Positions 42,793 through 51,726 of a stretch of DNA of 64,000 nt are shown here, piece by piece. Source of the DNA: JBFMFB01 sp040752115. Its GTDB lineage: Bacteria; Pseudomonadota; Gammaproteobacteria; Burkholderiales; Sulfuricellaceae. Where the stretch lies: NCBI GenBank assembly GCA_040752115.1, contig JBFMFB010000004.1, forward strand, positions 1 through 64,000, given 5' to 3'. The notes beneath the pieces are model-generated. The model had not been told where the DNA came from, did no database searches, and saw nothing but the letters and a program-made list of their open reading frames with translations. The first letter of the stretch is position 1; each line of letters begins with the position of its first letter. Position numbers and translations under genes: made by a program.

Positions 42793-44804
42793 TGTGCGGT
42801 ATTTCTGCCATCGTTTCCGCAGGTCCCTTTCCTGTCGCAAGCCTGAAGGCCATGACTGCAGTCATCCGGCACCGTGGGCTTGATGATGAGGGCTACGTAC
42901 TCTTCGGCCGTGGAGACCCCGCATGCTGGTCCGGGGACGATACGCCGGCCTCCGTCCTCGAATCCGCGCTTCCATGGCGACCGATCGGCCATATCTCACA
43001 CGCCTCTGGCGCGGAGAGGCAGGTGGGCTTCGGACATCGACGTCTCTCCATTGTCGATATGTCGCCGTATGGCCACCAGCCGATGAGCTACGCCTCCGGC
43101 CGCTACTGGATCACCTACAACGGCGAGGTGTACAACCACGTCGAGTTGCGTGAGGAATTGCAGCGACTCGGTCACTCGTTCGTGTCGCACTCGGACACCG
43201 AAGTCATCCTGGCGGCCTACGCCCAGTGGGGAGCGGACTGCCTTGCTCGCTTTAACGGCATGTGGTCGCTGGTCATCTTCGATGCCTCGGCACAGACGTT
43301 GTTCGTGGCGCGCGATCGTTTTGGCGTCAAGCCACTGTACTACTGGGCCGGGCCGGGCGGACACCTGGCCATCGTTTCGGAGATTAAGCAGCTCACCGTC
43401 CTGCCAGGGTGGGCCGCGCGACTGAATGCACAACGCGGCTACGACTTCTTGGTATGGAATGTCACCGACCATACCGACGAGACGCTCTTCGACCGCGTTT
43501 TCCAGCTGCCGCCAGGGCACAGCATGCTGTTGAATCTTGCGAATTGGTCCCGCTCGGTGGGCACTGACGGTCGCTTGCCTGCACAGGCTTGGTACCGGCT
43601 AAATCCGCCGGCATTCGAGGGCAGCTTCGAAGAGGCGGCGCGCGATTTCCGACAACTGATGACCGATTCGGTGCGGCTGCGGTTGCGCGCGGATGTGCCG
43701 GTGGGTTCGTGCCTGTCCGGCGGACTCGACTCTTCGACTATCGTGTGCGTCATGCGGAAGTTGCTGGACGAGGAAAGCGACCGTGCGGGGCAACTCACCT
43801 TTTCGGCCTGCTCCGACGTGGCCAGCATCGACGAGGGGGCCTGGATCGACCTTGTGGTGCAACGCACGGGGGTGCAGGCCCACTATATCACCCCGAGTCT
43901 GGATGGGCTGTTCCGCGAATTGCCTGCGCTCGCCTGGCATCAGGATGAACCCTTCGGTTCAACCAGCATCTATGCGCAATGGAGCGTGTTCCGCCTTGCC
44001 GCAGGTACGGGCTTGAAGGTGATGCTGGATGGCCAGGGTGCGGATGAGCAGCTCGCCGGCTACCATGGATTCCTGGCCCCGCACTTGGCAAGCTTGCTAC
44101 GCAGCGCTCGCCTGATTAAGCTGACACGGGAAATCCATGCACTCCGGAGACTCGGATATTCTCCATTGCACGCCGCCAAGCTGTTGGCCGACAGTCTGCT
44201 GCCCGACCAGTTGCGTCAGCGGCTGCGGCATGCAGTGGGCAAATCTTCGGCTTGGGACAATCCGTGGCTGGATACGGCGCGCCTGGGCAATGGTCCGATC
44301 GACTCAACGGCCGCAGCCGGGCGGCAGACTGGATCAGTGCGGGAGTTTTCGCTGGAGCTGCTGCAAGCAAAGAGCCTGCCGATGCTTTTGCACTGGGAAG
44401 ACCGGGACTCGATGGCGCATGGCATCGAGTCCCGCGTGCCGTTTCTGGACTACCGCTTGGTCGAGTTTGCCATTTCGCTCCCAGACGACTTCAAGCTGTC
44501 CCGGGGGCTGACCAAACGTGTGCTGCGCGAATCCATGAAAGGTATCCTTCCTGAGCCGATTCGCCGCCGCACGGACAAAATCGGTTTTGCGACACCGGAG
44601 GAGGTATGGATGCGCAAGGAAGCGCCACAGCGATTTCGCGCAGCGCTGCACAAAGCAGTAGACCAGTCGCATGGCATGCTTACGCCAGAGGCGTTTCGCT
44701 ATTTCGAGGATGTGCTCGCGGGGCGACGGACATTCTCATTTCTGCCATGGCGCATGATTTCCTTCGGCGCGTGGATGAACTGTTTTGGTGTGAAGCCAGA
44801 CTGA
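42792..44804 (+). CDS. Asparagine synthase-like amidotransferase 2
   Basis: 670 residues. Catalytic Cys2 in MCGISAIVSAGPFPV, glutaminase motifs RHRGLDDEGYVLFG and YNGEVYNHVELREEL, synthase loop CLSGGLDSSTI and DGQGADEQLAGYHG. It differs from copy 1 at 29092 in length and glutaminase inserts, so it is a separate acquisition and not a recent duplicate. A role amidating a second uronic acid residue is likely. Start overlaps the preceding stop by one base. Confidence 0.88.
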   Translation: MCGISAIVSAGPFPVASLKAMTAVIRHRGLDDEGYVLFGRGDPACWSGDDTPASVLESALPWRPIGHISHASGAERQVGFGHRRLSIVDMSPYGHQPMSYASGRYWITYNGEVYNHVELREELQRLGHSFVSHSDTEVILAAYAQWGADCLARFNGMWSLVIFDASAQTLFVARDRFGVKPLYYWAGPGGHLAIVSEIKQLTVLPGWAARLNAQRGYDFLVWNVTDHTDETLFDRVFQLPPGHSMLLNLANWSRSVGTDGRLPAQAWYRLNPPAFEGSFEEAARDFRQLMTDSVRLRLRADVPVGSCLSGGLDSSTIVCVMRKLLDEESDRAGQLTFSACSDVASIDEGAWIDLVVQRTGVQAHYITPSLDGLFRELPALAWHQDEPFGSTSIYAQWSVFRLAAGTGLKVMLDGQGADEQLAGYHGFLAPHLASLLRSARLIKLTREIHALRRLGYSPLHAAKLLADSLLPDQLRQRLRHAVGKSSAWDNPWLDTARLGNGPIDSTAAAGRQTGSVREFSLELLQAKSLPMLLHWEDRDSMAHGIESRVPFLDYRLVEFAISLPDDFKLSRGLTKRVLRESMKGILPEPIRRRTDKIGFATPEEVWMRKEAPQRFRAALHKAVDQSHGMLTPEAFRYFEDVLAGRRTFSFLPWRMISFGAWMNCFGVKPD

Positions 44805-44807
44805 GCC

Positions 44808-46085
44808 GTGAAAATCCTGCTGATCAGTTACCACTTCCCGCCTTACAACGCCGTTGGTGCAGTGCGCCCAGGAAAGCTTGCCAAGTTCCTACACCAGCGC
44901 GGCCATGAGGTGCACGTCATTTCGGCCAGCAGGCAACCATTCGCTACTGGACTACCGCTAGAAATTCCTGCCAAGCATGTCGTATATGCCAACGGCTGGT
45001 CAGCCAACGCACCGGTGCAGTGGCTGCTGGGTGGGCGCAAACGGGTGGCACGCCACGGTTATCTAGGCAGCGGGCGCTCTTGGCTGCGCCGGCTTGGGTG
45101 CTGGTACAAGACGCTGCTGCACTGGCCTGATGCGGAGGTGGGTTGGGCAGGAGCGGCGCTGGCTGATGGTCAGCGGCGGTTAGCTGAGGGTGGCTTCGGC
45201 CTGATTTACGTGAGCGCACCACCATTCTCGGCATTGCGCGTTGGGGCAAGGCTGTCGCGCGAGAACGGTATACCTTGGGTGGCTGAATTCCGTGATCTAT
45301 GGTCCGACAACCATGCCTATGCTCACCCCGCTTGGCGTCGGGCGATCGAGCGGCATTGGGAGGAACGGCTGTTGCGTACTGCCGCGGCACTGGTGACGGT
45401 ATCGCCGCCGCTCGCGCGCACGCTTGAGCGTTTCGGCAAGCCGGTCTGGGAGGTGCGCAACGGTTTCGACCCTGACGATCTGCGAGATCTACCGCCGCCG
45501 CTGGTCACGGACACAGATACGCTACAGATTGCCTATACCGGCAATGTTTATCCGGGGCACCACGATGTAGATTTGTTCTGCGAAGGACTGGCGCGGCTGC
45601 GTGCCATGGGCAATCGGGTACGGGTGCAGGTAGCCGGTCGTAACATTGTACCGCTACTGCAAGCCGCGCGCACACACGGTGTAGAGGACTGGTTCGATGT
45701 GCGATTCACGGTTGCACGGAGCGAGGCGCTGTCCATGCAAAGAGCAGCCGATGTGTTGCTGATGTTTCTGTGGCAGGGCGGCGAGGGCGGCATCTACACC
45801 ACCAAACTATTCGAATATGCGGGCGCAGGTCGGCCCATTCTTGCAGTGGGGCCGTCTGGCAGCGATGTGGCGCACTGGATCGGCAGCGCGTGCGTGGGTG
45901 CCTGCGCATCCACTGCGGCGGATGTTGCCGCATTACTGGCCGCTTGGCACCAGCGCAAGCGCGAAGCCGGGGTGCTGGTGGTAGAACCCGCGCCGGGGCA
46001 CGACTTCACGCGCCAGACACAGTTCGCGCAGTTGGAAGTGAAGCTTCTGGCGCTGGCCAACGATACACGCGAGGGATGCGTATGA
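44808..46085 (+). CDS. Glycosyltransferase family 4
   Basis: 425 residues, GTG start. ILLISYHFPPYNAVGAVRPGKLAKFLHQRGHEVHVIS is the acceptor-side signature seen in WbuB/WcaL-like enzymes; WVAEFRDLWSDNHAY and TLQIAYTGNVYPGHHDVDLFCEGLARL follow, with a donor segment around GGIYTTKLFEYAGAGRPILAVGP. Likely transfers an N-acetylated amino sugar. It overlaps the following small frame by 4 bases. Confidence 0.86.
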   Translation: MKILLISYHFPPYNAVGAVRPGKLAKFLHQRGHEVHVISASRQPFATGLPLEIPAKHVVYANGWSANAPVQWLLGGRKRVARHGYLGSGRSWLRRLGCWYKTLLHWPDAEVGWAGAALADGQRRLAEGGFGLIYVSAPPFSALRVGARLSRENGIPWVAEFRDLWSDNHAYAHPAWRRAIERHWEERLLRTAAALVTVSPPLARTLERFGKPVWEVRNGFDPDDLRDLPPPLVTDTDTLQIAYTGNVYPGHHDVDLFCEGLARLRAMGNRVRVQVAGRNIVPLLQAARTHGVEDWFDVRFTVARSEALSMQRAADVLLMFLWQGGEGGIYTTKLFEYAGAGRPILAVGPSGSDVAHWIGSACVGACASTAADVAALLAAWHQRKREAGVLVVEPAPGHDFTRQTQFAQLEVKLLALANDTREGCV

Positions 46086-46198
46086 ACAGCGACGCGCGTC
46101 CCTCGCTTTTGCATGGCGCTCTATCTGCAGTTCTGGCGATGGGCGTGTGGTTACTTGCGATCTCGAGAAAATCACCCCGGTTCGTGAAAAGTACGTGA
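46082..46198 (+). CDS. Small membrane peptide or gene remnant
   Basis: 38 residues with one hydrophobic helix (LLHGALSAVLAMGVWLLAI) and a basic C-terminus. It overlaps the previous gene by ATGA and the next by GTGA, so it would be translated by coupling if real. No family is recognised. It could be the truncated N-terminus of a lost membrane protein such as an acyltransferase or polymerase. Confidence 0.4.
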   Translation: MNSDARPSLLHGALSAVLAMGVWLLAISRKSPRFVKST

Positions 46199-47340
46199 AA
46201 TCTATCTGTTTTGTTACTGCGTCGCCAATGACGTTGCGCGCATTCATGCGTAACCACCTGCTTTGCCTGTCCGGACGCTACGAAGTCTCGGCGGTCGCGG
46301 ATTTCACGGAGGGCGATCTGACTGCCGACTGGTTCCCCGGAGTCCGCCTGGTGTCGGTTCCGATTGCCAGGCGGATCAACCTACTTGGCGACCTGAAGGC
46401 GTTGTGGGAGCTGTATCGTTATTTCCGTGCCAGACGCTTTGATGCGGTGCACTCAGTTACGCCGAAGGCCGGGTTGCTGGCAATGATCGCGGCGCGCCTT
46501 GCTGGGATTCCGCATCGGATTCATTGCTTCACGGGGCAGGTGTGGGCGACGCAGCAGGGCCTCGGCCGCGAATTATTGAAGAATGCGGATCGCCTCATTG
46601 CGGCAAACGCTACGCACGTTCTTGCTGACAGCCATTCTCAGCTTGAGTTTCTTGTCAGCGAACACATATTGCGTCCGGATGGGGCCGAGGTGTTGGGGCA
46701 CGGCTCGATCTCAGGCGTTGATGTTGGCCGATTTCGGCCTGATGCTGCTCTGCGCGCATCGATTCGTCAGGCGTTGGGTGTGCCGAAAGATGCCTTTCTC
46801 CTGCTCTTTGTAGGCAGGCTTAATCGGGACAAAGGAGTACTCGATCTGGCTGACGCATTTGCAAGGTTGACACGGGAGAACAACGCAAGCTGGCTGTTGA
46901 TGGTCGGTCCCGATGATGAAGAAGGAATCGCAGCCCGATTCGAGCAGAGATGTGGCAGTGCGATGGCACGCGTACGACGCATCGATTACACCTCTACACC
47001 TGAGCATTACATGGCCGCGGCGGATGTCTTCGTGTTGCCCAGTTATCGTGAAGGCTTCGGGAGTGTGGTGATCGAAGCCGCCGCTTGTGGAATTCCAGCA
47101 GTTGCTTCGCGGATATATGGACTAACTGACGCAGTGGAAGAGGGGGCAACCGGACTGCTGCAACCCGCCGGGGATGTCAACGGGTTGTATGACAACTTGC
47201 TTCTCATCAGCGCGGACAGCAAGTTACGTGCCGAGATGGGAGAAAGGGCGCAGGTGCGTGCAAATGCTCACTTCTCCATGATATCCGTAACTGCGGCATT
47301 GTCTGCGTACTATGAAGGTATTTTTGGAACGTCGGCTTGA
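46195..47340 (+). CDS. Glycosyltransferase family 4
   Basis: About 381 residues. KSICFVTASPMTLRAFMRNHLLCLSGRYEVSAVADF and HSVTPKAGLLAMIAARLAGIPHRIHCFTGQVWA are typical of Pgl/Wbp GT4 enzymes that extend bacillosamine-type primers. The donor domain has LLLFVGRLNRDKGVLDLADAF and PSYREGFGSVVIEAAACGIPAVASRIYG. GTG at 46195 is inferred from overlap with the small frame's stop. It directly precedes PglC-like PGT, consistent with addition of the second sugar. Confidence 0.87.
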   Translation: MKSICFVTASPMTLRAFMRNHLLCLSGRYEVSAVADFTEGDLTADWFPGVRLVSVPIARRINLLGDLKALWELYRYFRARRFDAVHSVTPKAGLLAMIAARLAGIPHRIHCFTGQVWATQQGLGRELLKNADRLIAANATHVLADSHSQLEFLVSEHILRPDGAEVLGHGSISGVDVGRFRPDAALRASIRQALGVPKDAFLLLFVGRLNRDKGVLDLADAFARLTRENNASWLLMVGPDDEEGIAARFEQRCGSAMARVRRIDYTSTPEHYMAAADVFVLPSYREGFGSVVIEAAACGIPAVASRIYGLTDAVEEGATGLLQPAGDVNGLYDNLLLISADSKLRAEMGERAQVRANAHFSMISVTAALSAYYEGIFGTSA

Positions 47341-47944
47341 GATCTATGAAGTGAAACGAATATTCGACGTTTTCGTGGCCTGCGGGTTGCTCGCGCTGTG
47401 CACCCCCGTCATGTTGCTGATCGCCATAGCCGTACGTATCGCAATGGGGTCGCCTGTGTTGCTGCGACAGATGCGCCCAGGGTTAGGAGGGCGGCCCTTC
47501 GCTTTCATCAAGTTTCGCTCGATGACGAACGCGCGCGATGCAAGCGGCGAGTTGTTGCCCGACGAGTTGCGCATTACGAGATTTGGGGCATGGTTGCGTC
47601 GCTCAAGCCTTGATGAGCTTCCACAGTTGTTCAATGTGTTGCGGGGCGACATAAGCATCGTAGGACCGCGCCCGCTGCTAATGGAGTATCTGCCACTATA
47701 TAACGACGAGCAACGCCGTAGGCATGACGTGCGCCCAGGTATCACCGGCTGGGCGCAGGTGAACGGGCGTAATGCCATTTCCTGGGAAGAGAAATTCAAG
47801 CTGGATGTCTGGTATGTGGACAACCAGTCCTTCTGGCTGGACTTGAAGATTTTGTTCTTGACGCTGAAAAAGGTGTTGAAGCGAGAAGGCATAAATGCGG
47901 AGGGGCATGTGACCGTTGAAAAATTTCGGGGGAGCAGTTCATGA
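47312..47944 (+). CDS. pglC: Phosphoglycosyl transferase, PglC-like
   Basis: 210 residues. An N-terminal re-entrant hydrophobic segment (FVACGLLALCTPVMLLIAIAV) with the catalytic core FIKFRSMTNARD, LRRSSLDELPQLFNVLRGDISIVGPRPLLMEYLPLY and RPGITGWAQVNGRN. This is the monotopic phosphoglycosyl transferase family, which moves a phospho-sugar from a UDP-sugar to undecaprenyl phosphate. Neighbouring pglD- and pglE-like genes point to UDP-diNAcBac as substrate. A GTG at 47351 (VKRIFDVF) is an alternative start matching the family N-terminus. Confidence 0.88.
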   Translation: MKVFLERRLEIYEVKRIFDVFVACGLLALCTPVMLLIAIAVRIAMGSPVLLRQMRPGLGGRPFAFIKFRSMTNARDASGELLPDELRITRFGAWLRRSSLDELPQLFNVLRGDISIVGPRPLLMEYLPLYNDEQRRRHDVRPGITGWAQVNGRNAISWEEKFKLDVWYVDNQSFWLDLKILFLTLKKVLKREGINAEGHVTVEKFRGSSS

Positions 47945-48576
47945 AGCGGCTAGCGGTGTTGGGGGCTAGCGGCCACGGCAAGGTGGTGGCCGATGCGGCG
48001 GAACTGGCTGGCTGGAACGAGATAGTGTTTTTCGATGACGCCTGGCCATCACGGAATACCAACGGCATATGGAAGGTGGCCGGCGATACAACATCGCTGC
48101 TTGCCGCTGGAGGACAATTCGACGGAGTGGTGGTGGCAATCGGCGATAACCGGGTGCGGCTTGAGAAGCAGAATCTGCTGCTGGAGCGGTCGCTGCCAGT
48201 GGTTTCGGTAATTCACCCGGCGGCGGTGGTGAGCCGGTATGCAGCGATTGGCACGGGTTCTGTGCTGTTTGCCGGGGCGGTGGTCAATGCCGGGGCTGCG
48301 CTCGGACAGGGATGCATCATTAATACCGGAGCATCCGTGGACCACGACTGCGTGCTGGAAGCCGGGGTGCATGTCAGCCCCGGTGCACGCCTGGGGGGCG
48401 CAGTGCGGGTAGGGAAAATCACCTGGATCGGTATCGGCGCCTGCGTGCGGCAGTGCGTGTCGATTGGGGCGGGCGCGATGGTCGGCGCCGGGGCTGCGGT
48501 AGTCAGCAATGTACCGGATTCAGTCACAGTGGTGGGGGTGCCGGCGCGGGCCGTACCGCCATCCGGGGATATTTGA
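47941..48576 (+). CDS. pglD: Sugar N-acetyltransferase, PglD/NeuD family
   Basis: 211 residues. N-terminal Rossmann-like sugar-binding part (RLAVLGASGHGKVVADAAEL) and left-handed beta-helix with GCIINTGASVDHDCVLEAGVHVSPGA, containing the catalytic His of the PglD type. It acetylates the 4-amino group of UDP-4-amino-4,6-dideoxy-GlcNAc. It overlaps the PGT gene by 4 bases. Confidence 0.88.
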   Translation: MKRLAVLGASGHGKVVADAAELAGWNEIVFFDDAWPSRNTNGIWKVAGDTTSLLAAGGQFDGVVVAIGDNRVRLEKQNLLLERSLPVVSVIHPAAVVSRYAAIGTGSVLFAGAVVNAGAALGQGCIINTGASVDHDCVLEAGVHVSPGARLGGAVRVGKITWIGIGACVRQCVSIGAGAMVGAGAAVVSNVPDSVTVVGVPARAVPPSGDI

Positions 48577-48589
48577 GAGTCCTTTTCAG

Positions 48590-49780
48590 ATGCTGAATAC
48601 ACCTTTTTCCCCCTGGCCAGCCTTCACTCTCGAGGAGGCTGAGGCTGTATCACGCGTACTGTTGTCCAATCGGGTCAACTATTGGACGGGTACCGAGTGC
48701 CGGGAATTCGAGAAAGAGTTTGCCGCCTGGTGTGGCGCTGACTATGCAGTAGCATTGGCCAACGGTACAGTAGCGCTGGATTTGGCGCTGAAAGCGCTGG
48801 GCATCGGTCCCGGTGATGAGGTGGTGGTGACACCCCGCACCTTTCTTGCATCTGTCTCTTGCGTGGTTACGGCGGGTGCGATCCCCGTGTTCGCCGATGT
48901 GGATCGGGATAGCCAGAACATTACTGCCAAGACCATCCAGGCAGTGATAACACCACGCACTCGTGCCGTCATCTGTGTGCATCTGGCGGGATGGCCGTGC
49001 GATATGGACCCGATCATGGCGCTTGCCAAAGAGAAGGGCCTGTTCGTGATCGAGGACTGCGCGCAGGCACATGGGGCGCGTTACAAGGGGCGTTCGGTGG
49101 GCACCATCGGACATGTGGGGGCATGGTCGTTTTGCCAGGACAAGATCATTACCACCGGCGGCGAGGGCGGGATGGTGACGACCAATGGCCACGCGCTCTG
49201 GTCGCGCATGTGGTCCTACAAGGATCACGGCAAATCCTGGGATGCCGTACATGAGCGCCAGCATCCGCCGGGATTCCGCTGGTTGCATGATTCTTTCGGC
49301 ACCAACTGGCGCATGATGGAAATGCAAGCGGCAATCGGGCGCATTCAGCTTAGGCGGCTGCGTGATTGGCATAAGCGACGTGTGGCCAATGCAGGGCGCA
49401 TCTGGTCGGCTGCATCACGGCTGCCAGGGCTGCGGGTGCCGGTAGTTCCAGCAGCGATGGCGCATGCAGCCTACAGGTGCTATGTGTTTGTCGATCCGGA
49501 AGCATTACAGTCGGGTTGGGACCGCGACCGGATCATGGATGAAATCAATGCACGGGGCGTGCCTTGTTACACGGGATCCTGCTCCGAGGTCTATTTGGAA
49601 AAGGCCTTCGATAACACCGGCTGGCGGCCAAAGGAACGTTTGCCGGTGGCCAAGGAGCTGGGAGAGACCAGCTTGATGTTCCTGGTGCATCCCTCGCTTA
49701 CTAAAGCGGAAATGGACAAAACGGTTGAGGCGATCGCAGCCGTGATGTCTAGCGCAACAAAACAGAAGGAATGCACGTAG
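48590..49780 (+). CDS. pglE: PLP aminotransferase, PglE family
   Basis: About 396 residues, DegT/DnrJ/EryC1 fold. NRVNYWTGTECREFEKEFAAWCGADYAVALANGTVALDLAL, VIEDCAQAHGARYKG and catalytic lysine in FCQDKIITTGGEGGM are shared with bacillosamine 4-aminotransferases. It aminates the 4-keto sugar made by the WbpM/PglF dehydratase at 54763. Start at ATG 48590, 13 bases after pglD. Confidence 0.9.
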   Translation: MLNTPFSPWPAFTLEEAEAVSRVLLSNRVNYWTGTECREFEKEFAAWCGADYAVALANGTVALDLALKALGIGPGDEVVVTPRTFLASVSCVVTAGAIPVFADVDRDSQNITAKTIQAVITPRTRAVICVHLAGWPCDMDPIMALAKEKGLFVIEDCAQAHGARYKGRSVGTIGHVGAWSFCQDKIITTGGEGGMVTTNGHALWSRMWSYKDHGKSWDAVHERQHPPGFRWLHDSFGTNWRMMEMQAAIGRIQLRRLRDWHKRRVANAGRIWSAASRLPGLRVPVVPAAMAHAAYRCYVFVDPEALQSGWDRDRIMDEINARGVPCYTGSCSEVYLEKAFDNTGWRPKERLPVAKELGETSLMFLVHPSLTKAEMDKTVEAIAAVMSSATKQKECT

Positions 49781-49974
49781 AGGCGGGTTAGCGCCGCCCC
49801 CTGATGCTGCATTACCTTGAAAAACGGTCATCGAATTTGGGATTTTCAATGTATGGCAGCATGATCTTTCCATGATCGAACGCCCTCACAGGCTTGCCCG
49901 CATTCGCCAAGCGCTCATCCGAAGCTGTGCGCGGCCTGCCGATGGCGAATGTTTTCTGTACTTGCTCAGCATTT

Positions 49975-49990
49975 TGAGTAAAAATACTCA
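49975..49990. promoter_or_regulatory. Palindrome TGAGTAAAAATACTCA, left copy
   Basis: A perfect 6-bp-arm palindrome ending three bases before the ATG at 49994. It is repeated at 51604-51619 before the intact gene. Position suggests an operator for an autoregulator or an mRNA structure that limits initiation. Confidence 0.6.
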
Positions 49991-49993
49991 GCC

Positions 49994-50097
49994 ATGCGAG
50001 CAAACGATGCGTATCATCGGCCCCAGTACGAAATTTTGCTGTCCCGTCTCCGGGAACCGAGGCGTTTTATCCAGATTCTGGCCGGCCCCCGGCAGGT
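49994..50097 (+). pseudogene. Truncated 5' end of a DUF4143 ATPase gene
   Basis: Encodes MRANDAYHRPQYEILLSR and on to AGPRQV, identical to the first residues of the ATPase at 51623, then breaks inside the Walker A motif. Reading stays open into the next ATPase through about 57 non-homologous codons, so a chimaeric 499-residue product is formally possible, but the family start of the downstream gene is at 50267. Confidence 0.8.
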
Positions 50098-50224
50098 GAG
50101 GGTCAGGACGTACGGAATTACCATGGAATCCGTGTCTTATCCGCGTCGCCTAGAGGCGCCTACTTTTGGTCATCCGTGGCCAACTGAGGTTTTCAGGATA
50201 AATTCCTTGCCTGACGACAAAAAA

Positions 50225-50261
50225 ATCGTCCAAAATGCATCGCCATTGACTAATGGACGAT
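50225..50261. promoter_or_regulatory. Inverted repeat before ATPase A
   Basis: ATCGTCCA at 50225-50232 and TGGACGAT at 50254-50261 form perfect 8-bp arms, six bases upstream of the proposed GTG start. A likely operator or leader hairpin controlling ATPase A. It is a different sequence from the operator-like palindromes before ATPases B and C. Confidence 0.5.
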
Positions 50262-50266
50262 ATTTT

Positions 50267-51493
50267 GTGGATTTGCCGCGCACACTTTCTGCCTACGCCC
50301 TCTCCGCCAGCGCGCTGTTTCCCGTGCTGCTGCTCACCGGGGCGCGTCAGGTGGGCAAAACGACGCTTCTCCGCGATCTTTCGGAAGCGGAACGCAAATA
50401 TGTCACCCTGGATGATCCTCTGGTTTTGCGTCTAGCACGGGAGGATCCTGCGCTTTTTCTACAGCGTTTTTCCCCTCCGGTGCTGATCGATGAAATTCAG
50501 TACGCGCCGGAATTACTGCCGCATATCAAGATGGCGGTGGATGAGCGGCGGCGCTCGGGGATGTTCTGGCTGACGGGCTCGCAACCTTTCCACTTGATGC
50601 GGGGCGTGTCGGAGTCTTTGGCGGGGCGGGTGGCGGTGGTGCAACTGCTGGGCTTTTCGCACCGGGAAATCCTGGGAAAAGGCGCCGAAGCATACCCGGC
50701 CTTTCTGCCCACGCCTGCTGTGCTGGAATCATTGCAGGCGTCCAGTTTTCCGCTCGATGCAAGGCAGCTCTATAACCTGATTTGGCGCGGTTCGTTCCCG
50801 GCGATGGCCGCCAACCCGGAAATGGACCGAGACCTGTTCTACGGCTCCTATGTGCAAACCTATGTGCAGCGGGACGTGCGTGATCTGGCTCGCGTGGGTG
50901 ATGAACTGGCATTTCTGCGCTTTTTGCGGGCCGCAGCGGCGCGCACCGGTCAGCTGCTAAATGTGGCGGAACTGGCGCGGGATGCCGATGTTGCGCCCAA
51001 TACCGCGAAAAGCTGGCTGTCGATTCTTGAAGCTTCCGGCTTGGTGTATTTGCTGCAACCCTGGCACAACAACGTGACCAAGCGGCTGGTGAAAACACCC
51101 AAGCTGTATTTTCTGGATACCGGGCTGTGTGCCTATTTGACGCAATGGTCCAGCCCCGAGACGCTCGAGGCCGGGGCTATGTCGGGGGCCATTTTTGAAA
51201 CCTGGGTGATGGTGGAACTGCTCAAGAGCTATTGGCATCACGGGCGGCAGGCACCTTTCTGCTATTTCCGCAACAAGGACCAACGCGAGGTTGACTTGCT
51301 GATCGAAAGTGATGGCGTGCTTTACCCGGTGGAGTTCAAGAAATCCGCTTCGCCATCCCGCGACGCGCTTCGGGGCATGATCGCGCTGGAAAATCTGGGT
51401 GTCGTGGTGGGGCCGGGGGCTGTCGTCTGCATGGTGACACAAGCGCTGCCGTTGAGCCGCAAAGTCGTGGCGGTACCGGCGGCATTGCTGTGA
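50267..51493 (+). CDS. DUF4143 AAA+ ATPase A
   Basis: About 408 residues. N-terminal P-loop ATPase with Walker A TGARQVGKTTLLRDL and Walker B PVLIDEIQYAP, sensor-like FWLTGSQPFHLMRGVSESLAGR, then a helical DUF4143 region (YVQRDVRDLARVGDELAFLRFLRAAAARTGQLLN) and a C-terminal nuclease-like core (REVDLLIES ... YPVEFKKS) resembling the D-(E)xK arrangement. Function of the family is unestablished. GTG at 50267 is chosen because VDLPRTLSAYAL matches the family N-terminus. It lies within the segment bounded by direct repeats. Confidence 0.85.
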   Translation: MDLPRTLSAYALSASALFPVLLLTGARQVGKTTLLRDLSEAERKYVTLDDPLVLRLAREDPALFLQRFSPPVLIDEIQYAPELLPHIKMAVDERRRSGMFWLTGSQPFHLMRGVSESLAGRVAVVQLLGFSHREILGKGAEAYPAFLPTPAVLESLQASSFPLDARQLYNLIWRGSFPAMAANPEMDRDLFYGSYVQTYVQRDVRDLARVGDELAFLRFLRAAAARTGQLLNVAELARDADVAPNTAKSWLSILEASGLVYLLQPWHNNVTKRLVKTPKLYFLDTGLCAYLTQWSSPETLEAGAMSGAIFETWVMVELLKSYWHHGRQAPFCYFRNKDQREVDLLIESDGVLYPVEFKKSASPSRDALRGMIALENLGVVVGPGAVVCMVTQALPLSRKVVAVPAALL

Positions 51494-51538
51494 TTCGGCA
51501 AGCCGATTCCGCTTGCGATAAATCCGACAAAGTATAGG

Positions 51539-51726
51539 TGCTCACCCGAAGCTGCGCGGGCATGCTGCCGATGGCGAATGTTTTCTGTACTTGCTCAGCA
51601 TTTTGAGTAAAAATACTCAGCCATGCGAGCAAACGATGCGTATCATCGGCCCCAGTACGAAATTTTGCTGTCCCGTCTCCGGGAACCGAGGCGCTTTATC
51701 CAGATTCTGGCCGGACCCCGGCAGGT
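51539..51726. repeat. Right copy of ~185-bp direct repeat
   Basis: Intact counterpart of 49913-50097 and part of the functional ATPase B gene. Small differences (for example GCATGCTGCC in place of GGCCTGCC) show that the duplication is not brand new. The palindrome TGAGTAAAAATACTCA recurs at 51604-51619. Confidence 0.9.

Larger units (their letters stand above)
49913..50097. repeat. Left copy of ~185-bp direct repeat
   Basis: Nearly identical to 51539-51726, covering the upstream region and first about 35 codons of the ATPase gene at 51623. Both copies share the palindrome before the ATG and match closely until CCCGGCAGGT, where they diverge abruptly at 50097/51726. Together they bound a 1.44-kb segment carrying another ATPase gene. 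Confidence 0.9.

Noticed and set aside
49812..50003. 63-codon minus-strand frame before the ATPase remnant
   Set aside because: No family resemblance; half of it is antisense to the duplicated ATPase 5' region.
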